Shown here: piece after piece, positions 1 to 8,300 of the stretch
Numbering within the stretch: position 1 is the stretch's first letter
How the letters are laid out: each line of letters starts with the position of its first letter
Assembly (NCBI RefSeq): GCF_946885885.1
Contig: NZ_CAMPHN010000033.1
Span: forward strand, 1-34,869
Reading direction: 5' to 3'
Length of the DNA stretch: 34,869 bases
Origin: an uncultured Pseudomonas sp.
GTDB lineage: Bacteria > Pseudomonadota > Gammaproteobacteria > Pseudomonadales > Pseudomonadaceae
Position numbers and translations under genes: made by a program
Notes under the pieces: generated by a model
Told to the model about the DNA's origin: nothing
What the model saw: only the letters and a program-made list of their open reading frames with translations
Database searches by the model: none

Positions 1-126
1 CTGTTTTTAACGCAGTATTGCCAACGTAGGTAGTTTTTCAACGGCCTGCTAAGCCGAGCGGAGGAAACCACTTTGCCATCTACCGCTCTACGCCCCGGCC
101 ACGCCCAGTGATAGCATGCGCGCCCC

Positions 127-1194
127 ATGCGTATCGAAGATTTCCACCAACGCCTCGCCGACCTCGGCGCCAAACCCGTGCATATCGGGCGGATCAGCCG
201 TTTCTGGCTGCGCGGCCTGCCGCTGGATACCGGCACGCGCAATCAGAAAACCGAAAATTTCCTGCCGCTGGCCGTGCGCAATGCCTTGCCGCAACTGACC
301 GAAGAGCTCTACGCGATTGCCCGCCTGGCCTCCGAACACCCGGCGGCGGACGGTTCGGCGCGTTTGCTGGTGGAGTTGGCCGACAAGCAGATGGTGGAAA
401 GCGTGCTGTTACCGCGCGACGGTTTGTGCGTCTCCAGCCAGGTCGGCTGCGCGGTGGGCTGCGTGTTCTGCATGACCGGTAAAAGCGGCCTGCTGCGCCA
501 GTTGAGCACTGCCGAAATCATCGCCCAGGTGGTGTTGGCCCGACGCTTTCGGCCGGTGAAGAAAGTGGTGTTCATGGGCATGGGCGAACCGGCGCACAAC
601 CTCGACAACGTGCTGGAGGCGATCAACCTGCTCGGCACCGACGGCGGCATCGGCCAGCGCAACCTGGTGTTCTCCACGGTCGGCGACCCGCGGGTGTTCG
701 AGCGTCTGCCACAGCAGCGGGTCAAACCGGCCCTGGCCCTTTCGCTGCACACCACCGATGCCGAATTGCGCCAGCAGTTGCTGCCGCGCGCGCCGCGCAT
801 CGATCCCGAGGAGCTGGTCGAACTGGGCGAAATCTACGCGCGACAGATCGACTACCCGATCCAGTACCAGTGGACGCTGCTCAAAGGCATCAACGACAGC
901 CAGGAAGAAATGGACGGCATCCTGCGCCTGCTCAAGGGCAAGTACGCGCTGCTCAACCTGATCCCCTACAACAGCTTGGAGGCCGACGAGTACGCGCGGC
1001 CGGACGGCGACCGCATCGTGCAGATCGTCCGTTACCTGCACAGCCGCGGCCTGCTGACCAAGGTGCGCAACTCCGCCGGCCAGGATATCGACGGCGGTTG
1101 CGGCCAATTGCGCGCGCGGGCGAGCGATCTATTGAACGGCCGCCAGCGGCGCCACGGTGCGCCGGTTCAAGGTGCCGACGGGAACTGCACGTAG
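127..1194 (+). CDS. RlmN/Cfr-family radical SAM RNA methyltransferase (paralogue)
   Basis: A 355-residue enzyme of the family that methylates adenine C2 or C8 in 23S rRNA or tRNA using S-adenosylmethionine. The radical SAM cluster motif CxxxCxxC is at C108, C112 and C115, preceded by the family's CVSSQ segment with C101. GMGEP lies at residues 151-155. The C-terminal GGCGQL provides C325, matching the methyl-carrying cysteine of RlmN. Both catalytic cysteines are therefore present and it should be active. The sequence differs clearly from the usual pseudomonad RlmN as I remember it (for instance in the residues around the cluster and in the N-terminal region), so I take it to be a second family member rather than the housekeeping rlmN; that is a judgement without alignment. 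The start at 127 has no good ribosome binding site, but a stop codon in frame just upstream leaves little choice. The last 28 bp overlap the convergent cytochrome gene. Confidence 0.9.
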   Translation: MRIEDFHQRLADLGAKPVHIGRISRFWLRGLPLDTGTRNQKTENFLPLAVRNALPQLTEELYAIARLASEHPAADGSARLLVELADKQMVESVLLPRDGLCVSSQVGCAVGCVFCMTGKSGLLRQLSTAEIIAQVVLARRFRPVKKVVFMGMGEPAHNLDNVLEAINLLGTDGGIGQRNLVFSTVGDPRVFERLPQQRVKPALALSLHTTDAELRQQLLPRAPRIDPEELVELGEIYARQIDYPIQYQWTLLKGINDSQEEMDGILRLLKGKYALLNLIPYNSLEADEYARPDGDRIVQIVRYLHSRGLLTKVRNSAGQDIDGGCGQLRARASDLLNGRQRRHGAPVQGADGNCT

Positions 1195-1691
1195 GCGCCC
1201 AACGGCTCCTGCCCCGGCGGCACATACGCTGGTACCGCTCGCCCCGCGACGCCGAGATGCTCGATATAGCGATAGATCGCCCGTAAATCGGCATCATTCA
1301 TGGCGCGCAAATTGAACCAGGGCATCGGCGGGCGCCAGGCGCTGCGCGCATGGCTGAGCCACTGTTCCTCGCTTACCGACTGCACCACCTGACGAAGGTT
1401 GGAGGCATAGGTCGTGCCCCATGGCCCGCGCCAACCGAGATCGTTGCCAGTCAGCCACTGCTGCTCGTCGACCTGCCCTGCCGACTCCGGATAGCCGGCA
1501 GTGTGGCAATCGTTACAACCGCTGGTTCTGACCAGGTAACGCCCACGCTCGATCTGCTCCGCCGCCTGGTCCTGGGCCGCTGCCTTTTCCAGCCCCAGAC
1601 TGCTGGCCAGTATCAGACTCAATAACCAGGCCCCCGTCCATGGGTTGCCGCTTGCCGGCTTATCGCCACAAGCCTTCTTCAGCAGTGCCAT
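1167..1691 (-). CDS. Exported monohaem c-type cytochrome
   Basis: A 174-residue protein with a positively charged N-terminus and a hydrophobic stretch (about residues 19-35) ending in an Ala-rich cleavage-like region, so it should be exported to the periplasm. One haem-binding motif CNDCH is at residues 59-63, and methionines downstream in PPMPW and LRAM could be the axial ligand. It is likely a small electron carrier or a subunit of a periplasmic dehydrogenase; the sequence does not show which. Start codons are possible at 1700 (GTG), 1697 and 1691. I chose 1691 because GAGGAG lies 8 nt before it. It overlaps or abuts the stop of the hotdog-fold gene, so the two are probably one transcript. 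Its 3' end runs into the 3' end of the radical SAM gene on the other strand. Confidence 0.85.
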   Translation of the reverse strand: MALLKKACGDKPASGNPWTGAWLLSLILASSLGLEKAAAQDQAAEQIERGRYLVRTSGCNDCHTAGYPESAGQVDEQQWLTGNDLGWRGPWGTTYASNLRQVVQSVSEEQWLSHARSAWRPPMPWFNLRAMNDADLRAIYRYIEHLGVAGRAVPAYVPPGQEPLGAYVQFPSAP

Positions 1692-1696
1692 AACCA

Positions 1697-2149
1697 TCAC
1701 TCCTCGGCCTTCACTGCCTGGCTGACATACATATTGATCTCAGCGCGGAACACCGGCTTGTCGCCGACGTAGGCCATCACCGGCACCTTCAACTCACCCT
1801 GGCTGTTCCAATCCAGCGCGCTGCCGTCGGCCACCACGCGGATATCGCCATCGGCCTTGGCCAGGTATTCCACCGTCATGCCCTTGGGAATCCAGCGGCA
1901 ACCCTTGGCAATGGACGCTTCGGTCATGGTGCCGGCGGCCAGTTCAGCGGCGTTGCACAGGGCGATCGCATGCACGGTGCCGATATGGTTGAGCACCTCG
2001 CGGCGCTTGGCGAAGGTGACCTCGGCATAGCCCGCGCGCAGTTCGACGAACAGTGGATCGATGCTGGCGAAGTAAGGCGCCATTTGTTGAACCATGGCGC
2101 TGAATTGGGCGGCGCCAACGGTTTGGAAAAGCTGAAGGGTCTGGCTCAT
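1697..2149 (-). CDS. Hotdog-fold thioesterase-like protein (DUF4442/PaaI-like)
   Basis: A 150-residue protein resembling the DUF4442 branch of the hotdog fold, which is related to acyl-CoA thioesterases. The recognisable parts are the central strand containing AEVTFAKRREVLNH followed by the helix with HAIALCNAAELAAG, and a late segment containing VPVMAYVGDKPVFRAE. The substrate cannot be read from sequence. Start 2149 is preferred over a TTG further upstream because AGGAC lies 7 nt before this ATG. It is the first gene of a two-gene minus-strand unit with the cytochrome and is divergent from the OsmC gene, sharing a short AT-rich control region with it. Confidence 0.75.
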   Translation of the reverse strand: MSQTLQLFQTVGAAQFSAMVQQMAPYFASIDPLFVELRAGYAEVTFAKRREVLNHIGTVHAIALCNAAELAAGTMTEASIAKGCRWIPKGMTVEYLAKADGDIRVVADGSALDWNSQGELKVPVMAYVGDKPVFRAEINMYVSQAVKAEE

Positions 2150-2219
2150 CGGATAGTCCTGTAAGGGCAAAAGACGTGGGGGATGCGCGCCGGGTCAGTA
2201 TACGAAATACAGAATATTT

Positions 2220-2240
2220 TTCTAGAATTATTTTCTAGAA
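2220..2240. promoter_or_regulatory. Twin TTCTAGAA palindromes in a divergent control region
   Basis: The perfect 8-bp palindrome TTCTAGAA occurs at 2220-2227 and again at 2233-2240, with centres 13 bp apart, inside an AT-rich stretch that contrasts with the GC-rich surroundings. It lies between the divergent hotdog-fold and OsmC genes. This layout fits a regulator operator or an AT-rich promoter element. No known consensus was matched. Confidence 0.45.
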
Positions 2241-2335
2241 CTAATTCCCCAAATACTTCTCGTCTCGTTCACCCGCCGATCTGGCCGAATTCCGCGCAAT
2301 GGCTTACAAAGCAGTCTCCCGGAATGGAGACCGCC

Positions 2336-2800
2336 ATGGCCCGCTACTCTGCTGAAATTCTCTGGTTGCGCGACGAGCAGGACTTTCTCGATAACCGCTA
2401 CAGCCGCGCCCATTGCTGGCGCTTCGACGGCGGGCTGGAGGTCGCCGCCTCCTCCTCGCCCCATGTGGTGCCGCTGCCCTGGTCGGATGCCCGCGCCGTC
2501 GACCCGGAGGAAGCCTTTGTCGCCTCGCTGTCGAGCTGCCATATGCTGTGGTTTCTGTCGCTGGCGGCCAAGCAGGGCTTTCAGGTCGACCGCTACCTCG
2601 ACCAGGCCAGCGGCGTGATGGCGAAAAACGAAGAAGGCCGCATGGCCATGACCGAAGTGCTATTGCGTCCGCAGGTCAGCTTCAGCGGCGCGCGCCTGCC
2701 CGATAACGAACAGCTGCACGCCCTGCACCATCTGGCCCATGAGGAATGCTTTATCGCCAACTCGGTGAAGACCCGGGTACGCTGCGAGCCGGTGCTGTAG
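2336..2800 (+). CDS. OsmC/Ohr-family protein (thiol peroxidase-like)
   Basis: A 154-residue member of the OsmC/Ohr family, whose members reduce organic hydroperoxides with two cysteines. The first is C68 in SLSSCHM, the second C138 in HEECFIAN, the positions and contexts expected for the redox pair. The first half includes the family's PEEAFVASLSSC stretch leading into a long helix. The reading frame is open upstream to 2183, but the ATG at 2336 has GGAGA 5 nt before it and gives the usual family length. It is probably a cytoplasmic detoxification enzyme. The AT-rich region upstream with repeated palindromes is the likely control site. The VOC gene follows after 43 bp and may be cotranscribed. 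Confidence 0.88.
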   Translation: MARYSAEILWLRDEQDFLDNRYSRAHCWRFDGGLEVAASSSPHVVPLPWSDARAVDPEEAFVASLSSCHMLWFLSLAAKQGFQVDRYLDQASGVMAKNEEGRMAMTEVLLRPQVSFSGARLPDNEQLHALHHLAHEECFIANSVKTRVRCEPVL

Positions 2801-2843
2801 CGCCGGCGACTTACGGCAAAACGCTCATCAAGGAAAACACCCC

Positions 2844-3248
2844 ATGGAATGGAACAAATTGGTCCCTGAGCTGCTGGTAGCGGACTATCGCCATTCGAAG
2901 GATTTCTATCGGGACCTGTTCGGCTTCAGGCTGCGTTTCGAGCGCACCGAGGACAACTTCGGTTATTTCGACCTGGCAGGCGCGCAAGTGATGCTGCTAC
3001 AGGCGCCGCCCCATGAACTCGATGCATCGCCGCGCGGCAAAGGCCTGCATTTTCAAGTGGAGGTCGAGGCCATCGCCGGCTTGCTCGAGCGGTTGCAAGC
3101 GGCGAATATCGACTTGCATGCGCCGGTCAGCGAAGCCTGGTATCGGGTCGATGCGATCGAACACGGCCAGCGCGAGTTCTTCGTCAGCGACCCCGATGGC
3201 TATCTGTTTCGCTTCTTCGAATATATCGGCGAGCGCCCGGCCGGCTAG
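2844..3248 (+). CDS. VOC-superfamily protein (glyoxalase/bleomycin-resistance fold)
   Basis: A 134-residue single VOC module. It begins with the typical pattern LVPELLVADYRHSKDFYRDL, continues with the GYFDLAGAQVMLL strand, and ends with FFVSDPDGYLFRFFEYIG, the usual metal-site strand of bleomycin-resistance-like proteins. Such proteins act as homodimers and bind metal or drugs; the substrate is not evident. AAGGA lies upstream of the ATG. A GC-rich inverted repeat spans its stop codon, and the next gene is convergent. Confidence 0.85.
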   Translation: MEWNKLVPELLVADYRHSKDFYRDLFGFRLRFERTEDNFGYFDLAGAQVMLLQAPPHELDASPRGKGLHFQVEVEAIAGLLERLQAANIDLHAPVSEAWYRVDAIEHGQREFFVSDPDGYLFRFFEYIGERPAG

Positions 3249-3258
3249 TTGGCCGGGC
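3235..3258. terminator. GC-rich stem-loop at the VOC/pilus ATPase convergence
   Basis: Perfect 8-bp arms GCCCGGCC (3235-3242) and GGCCGGGC (3251-3258) with an 8-nt loop holding the VOC stop codon. There is no T-run on either side, so it may stop transcription weakly or only protect mRNA ends. It lies between two convergent genes, where a bidirectional terminator would be expected. Confidence 0.5.
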
Positions 3259-3281
3259 TATACAGCCAAACCGCCAACTGC

Positions 3282-4496
3282 TTAAAAGCTTGTGCGGCCC
3301 GGATCCTCTTCAGGTGGCGCGTCTTCTTCGAGGTCTTCGAGCGTAAGCTCCAGGCCGAAACTGCCGCCAACCGGAGCCTTGGCCGGGGCTGGAGTTGCGG
3401 TCGCCGAGCCAGACGCGGCGCTGGGCGCGGATGAATCCTCGCGGTGCAGCTTGAGTTTGAGCCGCACGTTGTTCGCCGAGTCGGCGTTCTTCACCGCCTC
3501 CTCTTCGTCGATGACGCCCTCGTTCACCAGATCGATCAGCGCCAGGTCGAAGGTCTGCATGCCGAGGTTCTTCGACTTCTCCATGATTTCCTTGATATCG
3601 CCGAAATCGCTGCGCTTGATCAGATCGCGAATGGTCGGCGTGCCCAGCAGCACCTCCACCGCGGCGCGGCGTTTGCCATCGATGGTTTTCACCAGGCGCT
3701 GGGAGACGAACGCCTTGAGGTTGTTGCCCAGGTCGTTGAGCAGTTGCGGGCGACGTTCTTCGGGGAAGAAATTGATGATGCGGTCCAACGCCTGGTTGGC
3801 GTTGTTGGCGTGCAAGGTGGAAATCGCCAGGTGACCGGTGTCGGCGAACGCCAGGGCATGCTCCATGGTTTCACGGTCGCGGATCTCGCCGATCAGGATC
3901 ACGTCCGGCGCCTGGCGCAGGGTATTTTTCAGGGCGGCGTGAAAACTGCGGGTATCCACCCCCACTTCGCGCTGGTTGATGATCGACTTCTTGTGCTTGT
4001 GCACATACTCCACCGGGTCTTCGATGGTGATGATATGGCCGCCGCTGTTGCGGTTGCGGTAGTCGATCAGCGCTGCCAACGAAGTTGACTTGCCCGAGCC
4101 GGTGCCACCGACGAACAGCACCAGACCGCGTTTCTCCATGATGGTTTTGAGCAGCACTTCGGGAAGCTTCAAATCCTCGAATTTAGGAATGTCCATTTTG
4201 ATGTTGCGCGCAACTATCGAGACTTCGTTGCGTTGTTTGAAAATATTGATACGAAAACGCCCGACGCTGGGCAGCGAAATCGCCAGGTTCATCTCCAGCT
4301 CGCGCTCGAACTCTTCGCGCTGGGCGCTATCCATCACCGAGTCAGCGATAGCGGCGACCTCACCGGCCTTCAACGGCTCGGCGCTCAAAGCCTTGAGCAC
4401 GCCGTTGAACTTGGCGCAGGGTGGCGCACCGGTGGACAGGTAAAGATCCGAACCATCCTGACTGGACAGGATTTTCAGCATTGCGGAGAGTTCCAT
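3282..4496 (-). CDS. PilT/PilU-family pilus retraction ATPase (paralogue)
   Basis: A 404-residue hexameric secretion-type ATPase of the PilT/PilU family, which powers retraction of type IV pili at the inner membrane. Walker A GGTGSGKST is at residues 130-138, the Asp box with TIEDPVEY near 153-164, Walker B with DVILIGEIRD at 198-207, and the His box GHLAISTLHANNA from 221. All catalytic motifs are intact. After about residue 355 there is an acidic, Pro/Ala-rich tail that PilT and PilU lack. It stands alone here, without a pilT partner or pil genes nearby, so it looks like an extra paralogue rather than the main retraction motor. The start at 4496 aligns with the PilT N-terminus; an internal ATG at 4481 is possible. 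Confidence 0.9.
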   Translation of the reverse strand: MELSAMLKILSSQDGSDLYLSTGAPPCAKFNGVLKALSAEPLKAGEVAAIADSVMDSAQREEFERELEMNLAISLPSVGRFRINIFKQRNEVSIVARNIKMDIPKFEDLKLPEVLLKTIMEKRGLVLFVGGTGSGKSTSLAALIDYRNRNSGGHIITIEDPVEYVHKHKKSIINQREVGVDTRSFHAALKNTLRQAPDVILIGEIRDRETMEHALAFADTGHLAISTLHANNANQALDRIINFFPEERRPQLLNDLGNNLKAFVSQRLVKTIDGKRRAAVEVLLGTPTIRDLIKRSDFGDIKEIMEKSKNLGMQTFDLALIDLVNEGVIDEEEAVKNADSANNVRLKLKLHREDSSAPSAASGSATATPAPAKAPVGGSFGLELTLEDLEEDAPPEEDPGRTSF

Positions 4497-4644
4497 GGCG
4501 AGTAGATCCGTCGTGGTGGAATTATTACGTTAGGCCAAGATCGGCCGTATTACCCTTTATTGAGACCGGCAAAACACTGGCGCCATTCTGCTGGCGTAGC
4601 GATTGCTGGCACAATAACGGCTCGAAGAAATTGAGGAACCCGTC

Positions 4645-4923
4645 ATGGCAAAGGCAATGGCCCGCCACATCCTGGTCAAGACCGAAGCGGAGGCCACCGC
4701 CCTGAAAAAGCGCATCGCCGCCGGCGAAGCCTTCGATGTGCTGGCACGCAAATACTCCACCTGCCCCTCAGGCAAAAAAGGCGGGGATCTGGGCGAAGTG
4801 CGCCCGGGGCAAATGGTGCGAGCCATCGACCAGGTGATTTTCAAGAAACCGGTGCGCGAAGTGCACGGCCCGGTGAAAAGCCAGTTTGGTTATCATCTGG
4901 TCCAGGTTTTCTACCGCGAATGA
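4645..4923 (+). CDS. ppiC: PpiC-type parvulin peptidyl-prolyl isomerase
   Basis: A 92-residue stand-alone parvulin that catalyses cis-trans isomerisation of prolyl bonds in the cytoplasm. Length and catalytic residues match E. coli PpiC (Par10): H8 in RHIL, C40 in YSTCPSGKKGGDLG, and H84 in GYHLVQV. There is no signal peptide or membrane anchor. GAGGAA lies 6-8 nt before the ATG. Its stop is followed at once by the YjbR gene, with which it probably forms a two-gene operon. Confidence 0.93.
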   Translation: MAKAMARHILVKTEAEATALKKRIAAGEAFDVLARKYSTCPSGKKGGDLGEVRPGQMVRAIDQVIFKKPVREVHGPVKSQFGYHLVQVFYRE

Positions 4924-4931
4924 GGGATGCC

Positions 4932-5282
4932 ATGACCGCCGATCAAGTCGCCGCTTTCTGCCTGAGCCTGCCGGGCGCCCGCGAAGACATCAAATGGGGC
5001 GGAGTGCGGGTGTTTTCAGTGGCCGAAAAGAAAATGTTCGCCCTCTTCCACCTGAGCACCCACAACGATCTGGCCTTCAAGGTCGACGACGAACTATTCC
5101 TCGGGTTTTGCGACCGCCCGGGCATCCGCCCTGCGCCTTATCTAGCCCGCGCGCGCTGGGTCAGCATGGCCGCGCCCTACCCGCTGAGCGAGGCCGAACT
5201 CAAAGAGCGGCTGACCCGCTCGCACCAACTGGTGGTGAGTAAACTGCCCAAACGTTTAAAGCTCGGGCTACTGATTGGCTGA
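4932..5282 (+). CDS. MmcQ/YjbR-family protein
   Basis: A 116-residue protein of the MmcQ/YjbR (CyaY-like fold) family, small cytoplasmic proteins with proposed DNA-binding roles but no settled function. Family marks are LPGAREDIKWG near the N-terminus, the VDDELF turn, and the C-terminal LTRSHQLVVSKLPK helix. An ATG at 4920 overlaps the parvulin stop, but the ATG at 4932 has GAGGG 5 nt upstream and matches the family N-terminus better. It is the last backbone gene before the restriction locus. Confidence 0.85.
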   Translation: MTADQVAAFCLSLPGAREDIKWGGVRVFSVAEKKMFALFHLSTHNDLAFKVDDELFLGFCDRPGIRPAPYLARARWVSMAAPYPLSEAELKERLTRSHQLVVSKLPKRLKLGLLIG

Positions 5283-5324
5283 GCTTTAACCCGGTCATGG
5301 CCAAAACCGACCCACCTTGAGTAA

Positions 5325-5346
5325 GCTGCGCAAAGTTCTGCGCAGC
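5325..5346. promoter_or_regulatory. Inverted repeat upstream of hsdR
   Basis: Perfect 8-bp arms GCTGCGCA (5325-5332) and TGCGCAGC (5339-5346) separated by 6 bp, about 50 bp before hsdR. There is no T-run, so it is more like an operator than an intrinsic terminator. It could control hsdR or end the preceding operon. Confidence 0.45.
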
Positions 5347-5394
5347 AGGTAGCAAACTGGCGCAGTAAAAGGATAAGCGTGCAAAGGATCGACT

Positions 5395-8300
5395 ATGGCA
5401 GCCAGCAGTAACTTCGCCTTCCTCCAGGAGCACGACCCCGTCTTCCTGAAGTTAGCCAGTACAGCCGAGCAGGTATTCGCCAGCGATCCCAACACCACCC
5501 TGATCAAGTTGCGCCAGCTCGGCGAAGCCCTGGCTCAGGACCTAGCCAGTCGCGCCGGTATTGAGTTCGACGCCAGCACCACCCAGTCCGATCTGCTCTA
5601 CAAGCTCGGCCGCGAAATCCAGCTGGATCAAAACATTCGTCACCTGTTCCGTACCCTGCGTATCGAGGGCAACAAGGCCACCCATGAGTTCCACACCCAG
5701 CACCGCGAGGCATTGGACGGGCTCAAAATCGCGCGCGACCTCTGCGCCTGGTATCACCGGGCCTTCGGCAAGAGCGGCAGCAGTTTCAAACCCGGCCCCT
5801 TCGCCATCCCCAGCGACCCGAGCACCCCACTACGGGAGCTGCAAAGCCAGATCGACCAGCTCAAGACGCAGCTCTGCGAATCCAGTCAGCAGTTGGAAAG
5901 CAACCAACAGCTGGCAGAGCTGCACAAGCGTGAGGCCGAGGAATACGCCGTGCTCGCCGAGCAGATGGATGTCGAATCACGCACTCACAAACAACTGGCC
6001 GCCGAACACGAAGCAGCGCTGAAGCGGTTGCGCAGCGAGCACGAACAACGCATCAAAGCCCTGCAACTCCAGCTATTGACCCAGCCACAGGCGACGCAAC
6101 AGGTCATGCACTGCACCATGCGGGCCACCAGCGGCTTCGATCTTAGCGAAGACCTCACCCGCATCCTGATCGACCAGCAGTTGATCGACGCCGGTTGGCA
6201 GGCGGACTCCCTCGACCTCACCTACAGCAAAGGTGCCCGCCCGGAGAAAGGTAAGAACAAGGCCATCGCCGAGTGGCCCACCAGCAGCCCCAAGGCTTGC
6301 GCCGACTACGTGCTGTTCGCTGGTCTCACGCCTATCGCCATCGTCGAAGCCAAACGTAAGCGCATCAACATCGCCGACCGTATCCCCCAGGCCGAGCGCT
6401 ATGCCCGCGAGCTCAACCTCAGTGCCGAGCACCAGCAACCCTGGTTGATGGCCGGTCAGGAGCAGCCCTGGAGTGATGGCCAGGACGGTCACTTCCACGT
6501 GCCCTTTGCCTTCGCCTGCAACGGCCGGCCCTTTATCAAGCAGCTCGCAGAACAATCCGGCACCTGGTTTCGTGACCTGCGCAGCCCGGCCAATACGCGC
6601 CGCGCACTGCAGGATTTCCACACCCCGAATGATCTGCTCGACCTGCTCAAGCGCAGCCAGGTAGACGCCGAGGCCAAGCTCAAAGCAGAGGGTTTCACCT
6701 ACCTCAAGCTGCGCGACTACCAGGAGAAAGCCATCCAGGCCGTGGAACAAGCCCTGGCCAACAACCAGCGCGACTGCCTGCTGGCCATGGCTACCGGCAC
6801 CGGCAAGACCCGCACCATCATTGGCCTAATGTATCGTTTTCTGAAGGCCGAACGCTTCAAGCGCATCCTGTTTCTGGTCGACCGCAGCGCCCTCGGCCAG
6901 CAAGCCATCGATGCGTTCAACGACACCACGCTTGAGCAGAACCACACACTGGCACAGATCTACGACATCAAAGAACTAGGCGACATGGCTACCGAGGCGG
7001 AAACCCGCATTCAAGTCGCCACCGTACAAGCCATGGTCAGCCGCATCTTCCGCTCGGATAACCCGCCGCCCGTGGGCGAGTTCGACTGCATCATCGTCGA
7101 CGAAGCCCACCGCGGTTACACCCTTGACCAAGAAATGACCGAAGGCGAGTTGGCTGTGCGAGATCACAGCCAGTACCTCTCGCAATACCGTCGCGTGCTC
7201 GATCACTTCGATGCCTGCCGTATCGGCCTCACCGCCACCCCGGCCAAGCACACCAGCGAAATTTTCGGTAAGCCGGTGTACATCTACAGCTACCGCGAAG
7301 CCGTGGCCGATGATTGGCTGGTGGATCACGAACCACCGATCCGCTACGAAACCCAGCTCAGCCAGCACGGTATCCGTTTTGAGAAAGGCGAGTCGGTCAG
7401 CGTCATCAATACCCATACCGGTGAGATCGACGTAGCCGAACTGGAAGACGAGCTCACCTTCAACATCGAGTCGTTCAACCGCCGCGTCATCACCCCGGCT
7501 TTCGACAAAGTGATCTGCGACGAGCTGGCCAAGGAGCTGGACCCGTTTGGCGAAGAGAAGACCATGATCTTCTGCGTCAACCAGGCCCATGCCGAGCGGG
7601 TCAAGAACCTGCTCGACGCAGCCTTCAAAGAGGCCTACGGCGAGCAATACAACGAAACGGCCGTGCGCATCATCACCGGGCAAAGCGACAAGGTTGAGCA
7701 GCTGATTCGCCGCTACAAGAACGAGCCCAACCCCAATATCGCCATCACCGTCGACCTGCTCACCACCGGCATCGACGTGCCGAAAATCTGCAACCTGGTA
7801 TTCATGCGCCGGGTGCGCTCGCGCATCCTCTACGAGCAGATGAAAGGCCGCGCCACCCGCTGCTGCGACGAAATCGGCAAAACTGTATTCCGCATCTACG
7901 ACCCCGTCGATCTCTACGCCAGCCTGGAGGCGGTCGACACCATGAAGCCCTTGGTGAAGAACCCCGATATCTCCCTGGAGCAATTGGTCAGCGAACTCAC
8001 CAGCGGAGCCAGCCACGATGCGCCCGGCAGCCAGGATGACAGCAGCCACGCCCATGACGTACTCGACCAACTGAGCCAGCGCGTCATGCGCATCCTGCGC
8101 AAGGCCCAGCACAAGGCCGAGAGCAAACCCAGCCTCAAGCAGAAGCTCGATGAACTGCAGGATGCCTGGGGCGTTGAGCCAGCCAAACTGCACAAACACC
8201 TGCATGAGCTTGGCCCACAGCAAGCCGCTAACTTCGTCCGCCAGCACAGTCAGTTGATAAACCAACTGGCTGCAGTCAGCGCCCTGCTCGGCTCTGAGAA

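Noticed and set aside
2183..2335. An extended N-terminus for the OsmC gene
   Set aside because: It would translate the AT-rich control region; the ATG at 2336 has a proper ribosome site and gives the family's usual length.
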